64,000 bases of DNA, from the NCBI GenBank assembly GCA_019459525.1, contig JAIBEY010000072.1:62001-126000 (forward strand). The letters run 5' to 3'. Source of the stretch: Prolixibacteraceae bacterium (GTDB lineage Bacteria; Bacteroidota; Bacteroidia; Bacteroidales; Prolixibacteraceae). A model generated the notes under the pieces. It saw only the letters and a list, made by a program, of their open reading frames with translations, had not been told where the DNA came from and ran no database searches. Positions 33,046 through 42,400 of this stretch are shown here, in pieces. How positions within the stretch are numbered: position 1 is the first letter of the stretch; every line of letters begins with the position of its first letter. The position numbers and the translations under genes are program-made.

Positions 33046-34836
33046 ATGGCAAAAAATATAAAAATAACAATAAACGGGGTAACCGTCGAAATTGAACCCG
33101 GTACCACTATTTTGGAAGCTGCACGACAAACCGGGGTAATCATTCCAACCTTATGTTACCATAAAGATCTTTGCGTGGCCGGTAATTGCCGGGTTTGCGT
33201 AACCGAAATTGTTGGGCAGAAACGTTTGACCGCCGCCTGTGCGACACCTTGCGAGGAAGGGATGGAGGTATTGACTAATTCGCTGAAAGTGCGAAATTCC
33301 AGAAAGCATATCATCGAATTGTTGTTATCCGAGCATAATGCCGACTGTACCCGCTGCTATAAAAATGGGAACTGTGAGTTGCAATTACTTGCTTCTGAGT
33401 ATAAAATTATGACCCAGGATTTCATCAGGCTTGTTCCGTTTAAAAAATACAGCATCGATATGTTTTCGCCATCAATTATTAAAGACGACAGCAAGTGCAT
33501 CAGATGCCAGCGTTGCGTTCGCACCTGTGCTGAGTTGCAGGGCGTAAATGCACTGACGGTTGCCCATAAAGGAGATCAGATGAAAATAACGACCTTCTTC
33601 GAGAAAACGATGAATGATGTGGTTTGCACCAATTGCGGGCAATGCATCAATCACTGCCCCACCGGGGCTTTGGTCGAGAAAAATTACATTGAGGAAGTTT
33701 GGGATGCTATTGCTGACAAAACGAGGCACGTAGTGGTTCAAACGGCTCCTGCTGTTCGCGTTGGATTGGGCGAAGAACTGGGCTTTGAACCCGGGTCGAG
33801 GGTAACCGGCAAGATGGTTGCTGCCCTGAAAAGACTGGGTTTTGATGCCGTGATGGATACCGATTTTACTGCCGATCTGACCATCATGGAAGAAGGTACT
33901 GAATTGCTTACCCGGCTTAAAAAAGTTCTGGTCGATCGTGACGAGGAAGTAAAACTACCGATGGCAACTTCGTGCTCACCAGGTTGGATCAAATACATCG
34001 AACACATGTATCCCGATTACCTCGATCATTTGTCAACCTGCAAATCGCCTCAGCAAATGTTTGGCGCACTGGCTAAAACCTACTATGCCAAAGCCCGGAA
34101 TCTCGATCCTGAGAAGATTGTTTCTGTTTCAATTATGCCATGCACGGCTAAGAAATTTGAGGCCAACCGACCCGAGATGCACGACAGCGGCTATCGTGAT
34201 GTGGATTACGTATTAACCACACGTGAATTGGCGATCATGATAAAACAGGCGGGTATCGATTTTATGAAGTTGGAAGATATGCATTACGACAGGCTGATGG
34301 GTGAATCAACCGGGGCAGGAGTTATCTTCGGGGCTACCGGTGGTGTTATGGAGGCAGCGCTTCGGACTGCTTACGAATTGGTGACCGGCCGTGATGTGCC
34401 GTTTGAGAACCTGAATATTGCCCCGGTCCGTGGGATGGACGGTGTAAAAGAGGCTTCCGTAAAAATTGAGAATCCCTTGAAAGAATGGGCATTTCTGGAT
34501 GGAGTTGAATTGAAATGTGCAGTCGCTCATGGGCTGGTTAATGCTAAGAAAGTAATGGATTCCATTCGCTCCGGCGAAACCAGTTATCATTTTATCGAGT
34601 TTATGGCTTGCCCGGGAGGGTGCTTGGGTGGTGGCGGTCAACCGATTCCAACCAGTCCTGAAATCCGGAGGAAGCGGGCTGAGGCCATTTATGCTGAAGA
34701 CGAAGGGATGCCTTTGAGAAAATCGCACCTGAATCCGGAAGTGATTAAGATTTATAAAGATTTTCTGGACAAGCCTCTTGGCGAAAAATCGCATCAGTTG
34801 TTACACACCAAATATACAGCTCGCGAAAGATTTTAA
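33046..34836 (+). CDS. HydA2: catalytic [FeFe]-hydrogenase subunit with variant L1 motif
   Basis: A 596-residue M3-type hydrogenase. Clusters in order: [2Fe-2S] (Cys37, 48, 51, 65), His-ligated [4Fe-4S] (His97, Cys101, 104, 110) and two ferredoxin motifs (Cys151, 154, 157, 161 and 194, 197, 200, 204). L2 is MPCTAKKFE at 364-372 and L3 is EFMACPGGCLGGGGQP from 518 (Cys522 and Cys526). L1 reads TSCSPGW at 308-314: the proton-relay Cys310 is kept, but the cysteine that normally binds the [4Fe-4S] part of the H-cluster is Ser311. A cysteine at 332 (STCKSPQQ), where HydA1 has Ala, may replace it. It is clearly homologous to HydA1 along its whole length. Confidence 0.93.
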   Translation: MAKNIKITINGVTVEIEPGTTILEAARQTGVIIPTLCYHKDLCVAGNCRVCVTEIVGQKRLTAACATPCEEGMEVLTNSLKVRNSRKHIIELLLSEHNADCTRCYKNGNCELQLLASEYKIMTQDFIRLVPFKKYSIDMFSPSIIKDDSKCIRCQRCVRTCAELQGVNALTVAHKGDQMKITTFFEKTMNDVVCTNCGQCINHCPTGALVEKNYIEEVWDAIADKTRHVVVQTAPAVRVGLGEELGFEPGSRVTGKMVAALKRLGFDAVMDTDFTADLTIMEEGTELLTRLKKVLVDRDEEVKLPMATSCSPGWIKYIEHMYPDYLDHLSTCKSPQQMFGALAKTYYAKARNLDPEKIVSVSIMPCTAKKFEANRPEMHDSGYRDVDYVLTTRELAIMIKQAGIDFMKLEDMHYDRLMGESTGAGVIFGATGGVMEAALRTAYELVTGRDVPFENLNIAPVRGMDGVKEASVKIENPLKEWAFLDGVELKCAVAHGLVNAKKVMDSIRSGETSYHFIEFMACPGGCLGGGGQPIPTSPEIRRKRAEAIYAEDEGMPLRKSHLNPEVIKIYKDFLDKPLGEKSHQLLHTKYTARERF

Positions 34837-34841
34837 AGGAA

Positions 34842-34874
34842 AAAGTCCGGTGAAAGCCGGACTTTCTTATTTTT
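34842..34874 (+). terminator. Terminator of the second hydrogenase operon
   Basis: AAAGTCCGG (34842-34850) pairs with CCGGACTTT (34857-34865) around a six-base loop, followed by CTTATTTTT. The T tail overlaps a TATTTTTG string (34868-34875) that could act as a -7 element for the next gene. Confidence 0.88.
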
Positions 34875-34879
34875 GAGGT

Positions 34880-35359
34880 ATGCAATATCAAGTGTCATTC
34901 GATAGTCCTTTAGGTTTCCTGATTGCTAAATCTGACGGAAGTTCGGTAACTGAAATCTCCTTCTCGGAAAACGATTTGCCGGAACAGCTTTCGTGTGAGG
35001 TACTCGAAAGATGTAAGAGTCAATTGCTTGATTATTTCTCTGGCAAAATAAGGTTTTTTGATCTTCCGTTAAAAGCTGAGGGAACTCCATTCCAGCAAAG
35101 GGTATGGGCCGAATTGATGAAAATTCCGTTTGGCGAAACGATTACCTATATGGAATTAGCCGTCCGGCTGGGTGACCCGAAGTCTATCCGGGCAGCGGGA
35201 ACAGCCAATGGGCGAAACCCGATTGCCATAATTATTCCTTGCCATCGGGTAATTGGAGCCGGAAATAAACTGACCGGTTATGCCGGTGGTATCTGGCGAA
35301 AGAAAGGATTGCTCGAACTTGAAATGAAATACAATCCAAATAAACGTACACTTTTCTGA
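34880..35359 (+). CDS. ogt: Methylated-DNA-protein-cysteine methyltransferase
   Basis: A 159-residue DNA repair protein that transfers alkyl groups from O6-alkylguanine to its own cysteine. The active-site motif IIPCHRVIGAG is near residues 116-126 and GYAGGIWRK follows; the helix-turn-helix region around LGDPKSIRAAGTANGRNP is typical. The N-terminal about 60 residues form the short ribonuclease-H-like domain. It lies just downstream of the hydrogenase terminator and 1 bp before cutC, so the two form a small operon. Confidence 0.9.
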   Translation: MQYQVSFDSPLGFLIAKSDGSSVTEISFSENDLPEQLSCEVLERCKSQLLDYFSGKIRFFDLPLKAEGTPFQQRVWAELMKIPFGETITYMELAVRLGDPKSIRAAGTANGRNPIAIIIPCHRVIGAGNKLTGYAGGIWRKKGLLELEMKYNPNKRTLF

Positions 35360-35360
35360 A

Positions 35361-35996
35361 ATGACACAACCGCGTACTACTTTGATTTTTGAATCCTGCG
35401 TTGAAACACTGGAAGATGCACTAATTGCAGAGCGACAGGGAGCTAACCGAATTGAGCTTTGCTCGGCTCTTGATCAGGACGGTTTAACTCCGTCTCAGGA
35501 ATTGACCCGGCAGGGCCTTAAAAACCTCACAATCCCAATCATGGCAATGGTTCGTCCGCGTGGTGGAAATTTCGTGTATTCGGAAGATGAACTCGTCCAA
35601 ATGGAGCGTGAGATTGCGTTCTTCAAACAATTGGGAGTTGCCGGGGTGGTTTTTGGACTGCTTACCGGGCAGGGTGTCGTTGATCTGGAAAATACCCGTC
35701 GGTTGGCGGAATTGGCTAGTCCACTTGAAATTACATTCCATAAAGCCATTGATTATACTGGTGATGTGGTAGAATCTTTTCAAAAACTAAATCAGATTGC
35801 GGGTATTACCCGGGTACTGACTTCGGGAGGAATGGACACGGCCTGGAATGGACGCGAGATACTTAAAACGATGAATAATCTTCCGGATAGAAGGATTAAA
35901 ATTATTGCTGCCGGAAAAGTCCTTCCGGAAAACAGGTTACAGGTTGCGGAATATACCGGAGTGAGCGAACTACATGGCAAAAGGATTGTAGGATAG
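35361..35996 (+). CDS. cutC: CutC-family protein
   Basis: A 211-residue TIM-barrel protein of the CutC family, named for a proposed role in copper homeostasis; the enzymatic function is unproven. Family motifs are visible: ESCVETLEDALIAERQGANRIELCSAL at the start, MVRPRGGNFVYSEDEL near 59-74, TFHKAID near 127 and VLTSGG near 155. It is somewhat shorter than the usual about 240-250 residues. It starts 1 bp after the ogt stop. Confidence 0.9.
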   Translation: MTQPRTTLIFESCVETLEDALIAERQGANRIELCSALDQDGLTPSQELTRQGLKNLTIPIMAMVRPRGGNFVYSEDELVQMEREIAFFKQLGVAGVVFGLLTGQGVVDLENTRRLAELASPLEITFHKAIDYTGDVVESFQKLNQIAGITRVLTSGGMDTAWNGREILKTMNNLPDRRIKIIAAGKVLPENRLQVAEYTGVSELHGKRIVG

Positions 35997-36191
35997 CCTG
36001 ATCGCCCCCAAAAGCACATTACACGATTTCTTTATCCATGCGATAACGTAAAATTGTGCTTTAATGTTAATTTATTTGAATATTTTAGTCCTGAAGTCGA
36101 ATAAATTGATAAAACTCACCGTTGTTTTTTTGAAAATACCTAAAATTGTACTCAGAAAAATAATTAAAGTATTTCAAGAAAACATTTAAAA

Positions 36192-36749
36192 ATGAGAACA
36201 ATTAAACAGTTATCTGTGGTTGTGATCTTAAGCCTGATCACAACACTATCATGGGCTCAGTCGGCCCAGCGGTCAAACAAAAGCCTTTATAAAGCATTCG
36301 AAATGTCGGTAAGCGAAGGGTTAAACCTTCAGGCCGCGGCTAAGGTGGGAATTCAGCCGGTTTACGGAATTTTTGGTGTGGGGACTCAGTTTCTTTCCGA
36401 GGACTATAAATGGGCTTTCGGGTTGGGTATTGGAACGCACCTGATTAAGCAGGAGAATCATTCCCTAAATTTGGAATACATGATTTATCATGTTAACGAA
36501 AACGAAGTCTGGACAGATAATTATAACAATTATCAGCAACTTAAATTGCATTACAGCAAACGTTTGGGCGATAAAGTTAGCATCTTCGGGGGGCCGAGTT
36601 TAAATTTGAACATTGCAGAAAATAAAGAGAGTTTCGGTCATACGTTCGAAAGTACCTTTGCACCGTACGACATTTATTCGAATGTTGGCGACAACCACAC
36701 TGCCAAAGGATGGATTGGTTTTACCCTGGGTATCCGGTTTGATAAGTAA
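36192..36749 (+). CDS. Small secreted beta-rich protein, probably an outer-membrane barrel
   Basis: I do not recognise a named family. A signal peptide (about residues 1-22, ending SWAQ) is followed by 160 residues of alternating, aromatic-rich strands (VYGIFGVGTQFLSEDYKWAFGLGIGTHL, later KVSIFGGPSLNLNIAEN). The protein ends in GFTLGIRFDK, a pattern like small eight-strand outer-membrane barrels. It has its own 195-bp upstream gap and a terminator after it, so it is monocistronic. Confidence 0.68.
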   Translation: MRTIKQLSVVVILSLITTLSWAQSAQRSNKSLYKAFEMSVSEGLNLQAAAKVGIQPVYGIFGVGTQFLSEDYKWAFGLGIGTHLIKQENHSLNLEYMIYHVNENEVWTDNYNNYQQLKLHYSKRLGDKVSIFGGPSLNLNIAENKESFGHTFESTFAPYDIYSNVGDNHTAKGWIGFTLGIRFDK

Positions 36750-36777
36750 ATCAAGTGACCAATTCGTATAAAACATT

Positions 36778-36817
36778 AGCCCCGCCAGATACTGAATCTG
36801 ACGGGGCTATATTTTTT
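36778..36817. terminator. Terminator between convergent genes at 36.8 kb
   Basis: AGCCCCGCCAGAT (36778-36790) pairs with ATCTGACGGGGCT (36796-36808), one mismatch, followed by ATATTTTTT. It separates the barrel-like gene from the convergent Gfo/Idh/MocA gene. Confidence 0.82.
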
Positions 36818-36848
36818 AATGACTGTCAATCAAAAAGTGCCGCACAGG

Positions 36849-38222
36849 TTATTTCCAAAGGTCTTCACCGTACGAAAATCCTTCGCGCATAGGTTCTTTG
36901 ATGAATACATCCAGCTCCGGATGATTCGTAATTTTCATGTTGGCTGCATCATATTCAATTCGGGTATTGAAGCGCTGCGCCAGCACACCAGTGAGCGACA
37001 TTTCCACGAGTTTGGTTGCATAATCGAAATTCGAACCAGGTAAAGTTCCGTTTTTAATGGCATCAATCCATTCGCGCTGTGGATTTTCTTCGGTAACTCT
37101 CGGAATGGTTTGTGCGGGAAGGTTGTTCTGAAAAGCTTTCCACTCTTCGTCGGGCATTAATAATCTGGGCTCATTCGGACGTCCGCCGGTCATCAGGCAT
37201 TGTTTATCGCCAACCATAATCATTCCGCTTCCGGGCAGTTTGTCCATGTTCCATTCCGGACGGATTTCAGGTTTTAGTCCTCCTTCGTGCCAGCGCATGG
37301 TAATTGGCGTTTTGTTGCCGCGTGCCGGAAAATCCCAGCGAATAACAGCCTGATCCGAAACAAATCCGGTATCGGGAACGGGCGATTTAAATTCAGCTTC
37401 AACCACGGTTGGCATGCCCATATCTAACGACCAGAAAGGTGCATCCAGGGTATGGCAACACCAGTCGCCCAATTCTCCGTTTCCAAAATCGAACCAGCTA
37501 CGCCATGTTTTCGGCACATAAATTTCATTATACGGGCGGAAAGTTGCAGGCCCTAACCACAAATCCCAGTCGAGATGCTCCGGAACAGGCTGTTCGGCTG
37601 GCGGAAAACTTTCCGGCTTGTTGAAATATTTTCCCGGTCCAAAAGTTGGTCCGTCAAACCAGGCAATTACTTCAGTAACGTTGCCTAAAAGTCCGGCTTC
37701 ATACCATTCTTTTACCAGCCTGATCCCATTTGTTGCATGTCCCTGATTGGCCATTTGAGTGACTACGCCATAGTGTTTGGCGGCCTTCTGTAAGGTCCTC
37801 AACTGCCAGATGTTGTGGGCCAGAGGCTTTTCAACGATTACATGTTTGCCCAATTGCATGGCGGCCATAGCAGCCGGGAAATGGGTATGGTCGGGGGTAC
37901 AGACCATTACGGCATCAATTTCTTTGTGCATTTGGTCGAACATTACCCTGAAATCCTTGAAGCGCTTGGCATTCGGCATTACTTTGTAGGCGTTGGCTGC
38001 ACGTTTATCGTCCACATCGCAAAGGGCCACGATGTTCTCGTTCCATTTGGGATCTTTCTGATTGATCAGTTTACTCCAGTTCGATTCGCCTTGGCCGCCA
38101 ACACCAATAACGGCAATATTCAGTCGGTCGGATGGAGAGCAACTCATTAAGTTTGGAATGAAAATAGCGCCGGCAGACAATACTGAAGCCGATTTGAGGA
38201 AATCTCGTCTTGTTGGTTTCAT
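36849..38222 (-). CDS. Tat-exported Gfo/Idh/MocA-family oxidoreductase 1
   Basis: This 457-residue NAD(P)-dependent enzyme acts on a sugar or polyol. It has a twin-arginine signal (TRRDFLKSASVLSAGAIF) with a lipobox-like LMSC near residue 28, so it is probably periplasmic or membrane-tethered. The Rossmann motif is VIGVGGQG near 36-43 and the catalytic EKPLAHN lies near 131. A C-terminal alpha/beta domain follows. Exported Gfo/Idh/MocA proteins of this kind include GH109-type glycosidases that use NAD+ in catalysis, so a glycosidase role is possible. It lies 49 bp after hydE on the same strand and may be read from that transcript. Confidence 0.87.
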   Translation of the reverse strand: MKPTRRDFLKSASVLSAGAIFIPNLMSCSPSDRLNIAVIGVGGQGESNWSKLINQKDPKWNENIVALCDVDDKRAANAYKVMPNAKRFKDFRVMFDQMHKEIDAVMVCTPDHTHFPAAMAAMQLGKHVIVEKPLAHNIWQLRTLQKAAKHYGVVTQMANQGHATNGIRLVKEWYEAGLLGNVTEVIAWFDGPTFGPGKYFNKPESFPPAEQPVPEHLDWDLWLGPATFRPYNEIYVPKTWRSWFDFGNGELGDWCCHTLDAPFWSLDMGMPTVVEAEFKSPVPDTGFVSDQAVIRWDFPARGNKTPITMRWHEGGLKPEIRPEWNMDKLPGSGMIMVGDKQCLMTGGRPNEPRLLMPDEEWKAFQNNLPAQTIPRVTEENPQREWIDAIKNGTLPGSNFDYATKLVEMSLTGVLAQRFNTRIEYDAANMKITNHPELDVFIKEPMREGFSYGEDLWK

Positions 38223-38271
38223 TGTTGGTTTAGTATTTATTGGTTTATGATCTAAAAGTAAACAAACTAAA

Positions 38272-39345
38272 TTACTTTAAGTAATGTTTCGAGTCGCCCC
38301 ATTCCCCGTAGCCTATTTCGCATCCAGCCAGCTCAATACGGGCTTCGAGACAGTTGCGGCACAATTCAGCATCCTCATCCAGACAAGGTTTGTCTTCGTA
38401 AAGCTGGTATTCTTTCCGGTAATCACAAGGTGTCAGGTTTGGCATCAGGATGTTGGCTCCAATGGTTAGCGCTTTCTCGCGTCCTGAAGGATCAATTGCC
38501 TGAAGGGCTGTTGCTGCGGCAATGTTAATGTCGGGCATCAGCAAACGCAGGGTGGCCACCATTTTCAGGGCAAGATCAAAACGCTCCTGTTTGGTTTTTA
38601 TCCGGTTCCGGAATTCATACAGTGGCGTATCTTCGTGTTCAATGTACGGCCCCATGCCAACCATATCTACGTCTATTTGCTTGAGAAATAGCAAGTCGTC
38701 GGCTAAATCGTCAATGGTTTGAAATGGAAATCCGATCATTACTCCGGTGCCTACCTGATAACCGGTAGTTTTTAAATCTTTCAATGCCTGAAGTCGCCGG
38801 TCAAAACGGTGAAATTCATTTTCCGGATGAATTTTCCGATACAGTTCGGGGTTGGAACTCTCGATCCGAAGCAAATAACGGTGAGCGCCGCTTTTCCGCC
38901 ATTGCCGGTAAGTTTCAATCGTTTGTTCCCCGCACGAAAGGGTAATTCCGAGTTCTCCGCTGGATAGTTCCTTGATTTTTCGGAGGAGCAAATCGACCCG
39001 CTTCACAAACGCCGGTGATGATAATTCGCCAGATTGCAATACCACCGAGCCAAACCGGTTAACCCAGGCAAACCGGCAGGCTTCCAGAATTTCATCATCA
39101 GTAGCTTCGTAGCGAATTACTTTTTCGTTGCTTTTACGAATTCCGCAGTAGAGGCAATCTTTGGCACAAATGTTCGAGAATTCAACCAGTCCGCGAAAAT
39201 AGACTTTGTTGCCAACAGTCTCCAGTTTAACTGTTTGTGCCCGTTGAAAAAGTTGCTGGCGTTCATCGCCTTCGGAGCTTAAAAGTTGCACCAATTCGGC
39301 ACGGGTAAATTCCTGGTTTTTCAGTATTTCTGAGAATGGTTTCAT
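38272..39345 (-). CDS. hydE: [FeFe]-hydrogenase maturase HydE (radical SAM)
   Basis: This 357-residue radical SAM enzyme takes part in building the H-cluster diiron subunit. The SAM-binding [4Fe-4S] motif is CAKDCLYC at 60-67 (Cys60, 64, 67). A second cluster motif, C-x7-C-x2-C, is present near the C-terminus (Cys321, 329, 332), as in Thermotoga HydE. Flanking family text such as YFRGLVEFSN before the cluster and GYQVGTGVMIGFP near 200 supports HydE over biotin synthase. It is encoded 3.4 kb downstream of HydA2 on the opposite strand; hydF and hydG are not in the window. Confidence 0.9.
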   Translation of the reverse strand: MKPFSEILKNQEFTRAELVQLLSSEGDERQQLFQRAQTVKLETVGNKVYFRGLVEFSNICAKDCLYCGIRKSNEKVIRYEATDDEILEACRFAWVNRFGSVVLQSGELSSPAFVKRVDLLLRKIKELSSGELGITLSCGEQTIETYRQWRKSGAHRYLLRIESSNPELYRKIHPENEFHRFDRRLQALKDLKTTGYQVGTGVMIGFPFQTIDDLADDLLFLKQIDVDMVGMGPYIEHEDTPLYEFRNRIKTKQERFDLALKMVATLRLLMPDINIAAATALQAIDPSGREKALTIGANILMPNLTPCDYRKEYQLYEDKPCLDEDAELCRNCLEARIELAGCEIGYGEWGDSKHYLK

Positions 39346-39436
39346 GGATTACGAAGATAAAAAATAGTCATCCACGTCCAACGTTTCAGTTAAAATCTCT
39401 TTCGCTTTATTGCCGCCGGAATAAAACAAAAAAAGA

Positions 39437-39482
39437 AAACCGCCGGAAGCATTTTATTTTTATATGCTTCCGGCGGTTTCGT
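39437..39482 (-). terminator. Terminator of the isomerase-glycosidase operon
   Basis: AAACCGCCGGAAGCAT (39437-39452) pairs perfectly over 16 bp with ATGCTTCCGGCGGTTT (39464-39479). On the minus strand it is followed by CTTTTTTTG, which fits termination of the gene ending at 39495. Confidence 0.92.
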
Positions 39483-39494
39483 GGTAAGAACCAG

Positions 39495-42400
39495 CTATTT
39501 CACCATCATCAATTCAAACGGTTCCGTCAGTCCGTAGTCCATCAGGAAGTAGCCGGAGGCATCGGGCGCTTTTTCCGGCGCATAGTTCCACTCGTGCGGG
39601 CCATAAATCCATTTGTTGGCTTCTCTAAAGAAATAGCCAAACGTATTTTTCAGACTTCCCGCAATTTTTACGGTAATTTCGTTGTCGCCATCATTCAGCA
39701 GCGAAGTTACATCCAGTTCATTCGGTTGCCAGGCAATCAACCCGGCCTGCTGACCATTTACCAGCACTTCTGCAACGGAACCATTCCATTTATTTAATTT
39801 CACTTTAAAGGCTGTAGCATCGGTTTTCGTTACGCTGTACGTTTGGGAGTATGCTACTTTTTGCGAATAGAATGGCAAACCGGCTTCGCGCCATGAACCT
39901 AAACCGCTAATGTTTCCACCAGCAATTTCGAAACCTTGTTTGGCGGGTTTCACAAGGAAATCGCCAATAAAATAAACCGGCATCACTTCGGCCAGCACAT
40001 TCATTCGCGGCGCTTTCAGCGTCAGCGTATTTTTACCGGGTTTCAGGAATTGTCCTACCGCAAACTGTGGAAAACTTTTGTCGATCCAATAGCTGCCTTG
40101 AGTTTTCGAAACTTCCTTTCCGTTGATGCTCACGGTCCACATTTCGGGGCGTTCTACCACCGCGCGGATTGACTTCATAGCCTCATCACTCAGGTCTGCA
40201 TTGATCTGGAAATGGTAACTGGCTTCAAACCACGAATCGGCTTTAAACAAGGTATCGAGCTCCAGGTACGTTTTTTTATACTGAATTTTATGTTGCCAAG
40301 GATTGCCCATTTCCACACCATTTTCGTTGAACAGGCCAATCAGCGCATTCATAAAATAGACATCTTTTTTATCTGATTTAGCCGTTTTCAGATCGAGGTA
40401 ATTCACCATCATGATGTTGTCCGACTCGCGTTTTACCGAAACTGTACCTGTCGGTTCAACAGTTGTTTCTGTTCCTGATACCAGTGCATATTCCGGTTCG
40501 GTTGGCTTATCGTTTGAAATCGTAAACATGGCGCTTCCCGCAGCTTCCAGGTCAACCGAAAGGGTAATTTTTCCATCAGCTGGTTTAACGGGGTAGCTGT
40601 AAATTTTCCCATTAGTCAAATCAAGTTTCGAAACAGTTTTGCCTTCAACTGTAATTTCAGCGGATGCTTTTTTAGTTGGGTGCGAATTAACCACAAAAAG
40701 TACTTGTCCGTCATCGAGTATCCGGCGCTGATGATACGTCATGCCGTTTTTAGTCAGGTCGTTCATCGCAAATTCGTCGCGTTTCAGCAATGTTAAAGCT
40801 GTAGCATCAGTCAGGTTTTCGGCTATTACCCAATTTTCGCCTGATTTGCCGATTAACTCATTCACAGCGGCAGAAGTCTCGCCGTTGAGCATCGGCACAT
40901 CTTTCCTGAAAGCAAGTACTTTGCCACCATTATCCAGGTATTTCACCAACAAATCGAACGTTATTTGGTCAATATTCTCCATTTCCGCCGGAATAACTAC
41001 CAATGAATAGTCGCGTTTGCCTACTTTCAGCGTTTTGCCTTTTACGCTACCCAATTCCTTCAGCACATTTTCTGAGCCCAAATCGTATTCCAGATGCTGC
41101 TGTTCCATTCGGTAAACGAAATTTTTGAATCCGTCGCGAATACCATTGATGGCCGGATTTTTATCTTGCCGTGAGAAATACATCCACGCGGAAGTGTTCG
41201 GCTGAAGCACCAGCGTTTGGTTGATCTGTTCGCCGGAAGACATCGCCATGCTGATGCGCCCGATGTAATCGCCCATCAGTTTGTAATGTTCCCACCAAGG
41301 TTCGTGGTACGAGAACGATGGCGGATAATCGAATTTGCGTACGCCGTTCAGCGAATAATACGACAAGTGCTGATTTACAAAGTTGACACCCATCACCACT
41401 TCCCAATCAACCAGGCGTTTTTGTGTCTCAAAATTCATTTCCCAACCGCCACCACCGTATGTTTCGCTTAAAGTGCGTTTCCTTCCTGCCTGATTTGCGG
41501 CGCTCAGCAACTCACGCACAGCGCGGTCGTTACCAAATTGTCCGCCCAGACCAGCCGTATCGAGCCGGTTTCCCAACATATCCACGCCCGGCTGCTGATG
41601 CCAGATGTAAAAAGCAGATTCGTCGATTCCATCTCCCGGTATTGGCCAGCCGTGTTCCCAGTAGTGACCGGTCCAGTCGAGGTTCTTTTCATCGCAATAT
41701 TTGCTCCACGGTTTAGCCCAGCGATCGATAAAAAGTTCCAGAATCAGTTCGTAATAATCGTGGCGCACTTTCTTCCAATTGCCTGTTTCTTCAATTAACG
41801 AAGGTAAATTTACTTTCAGGTCGTAACCCCAGCGTTGCTGAAATACATCCCACAAATCGGGTGTCCAGCGCAACATGGTTCCTTTGCCCATAGCCGCTTC
41901 CAGATTGGGCTCATCGGTGAATATTCCCGGAAGGGTTTTGCCGAAATCTGCTACATTCTTCTCGTACCCTTTGGTCATTGTAACGTCCATAAATTTTTGG
42001 GTTACGCCGGGGTACAACAGATCGACATAAGAAAAACCACCATACCAGGCCGATTTGCCCGGATAGGTTTTCCTGAAAATATAGTATGTTCCTTTCTGCC
42101 CAATCTCCTGAGTTGCAGTAGCGGTAATATCAGCAAACCCAGCATCTGTTTTCTTCAGGATTACCCCGATGGTATCCGAAAGTTGCACATTTAATGTTTC
42201 CTGAATTTCCATGCTCAACCCGGCACCGTGTTTATAGGAATCGGGCATTTCAGCCGGAACATGACCACCGGCAAACCCCGAAGGGTAGGAATTCTCATCG
42301 TAGATCCAGACTTTCATGTCCAGTTCCTTGCCCTTCTGCACAGTGTAATCAAACAGATGAAACCAGTCTTCCGAAAGGTATTCTGTCAGCAAACCCGGAC

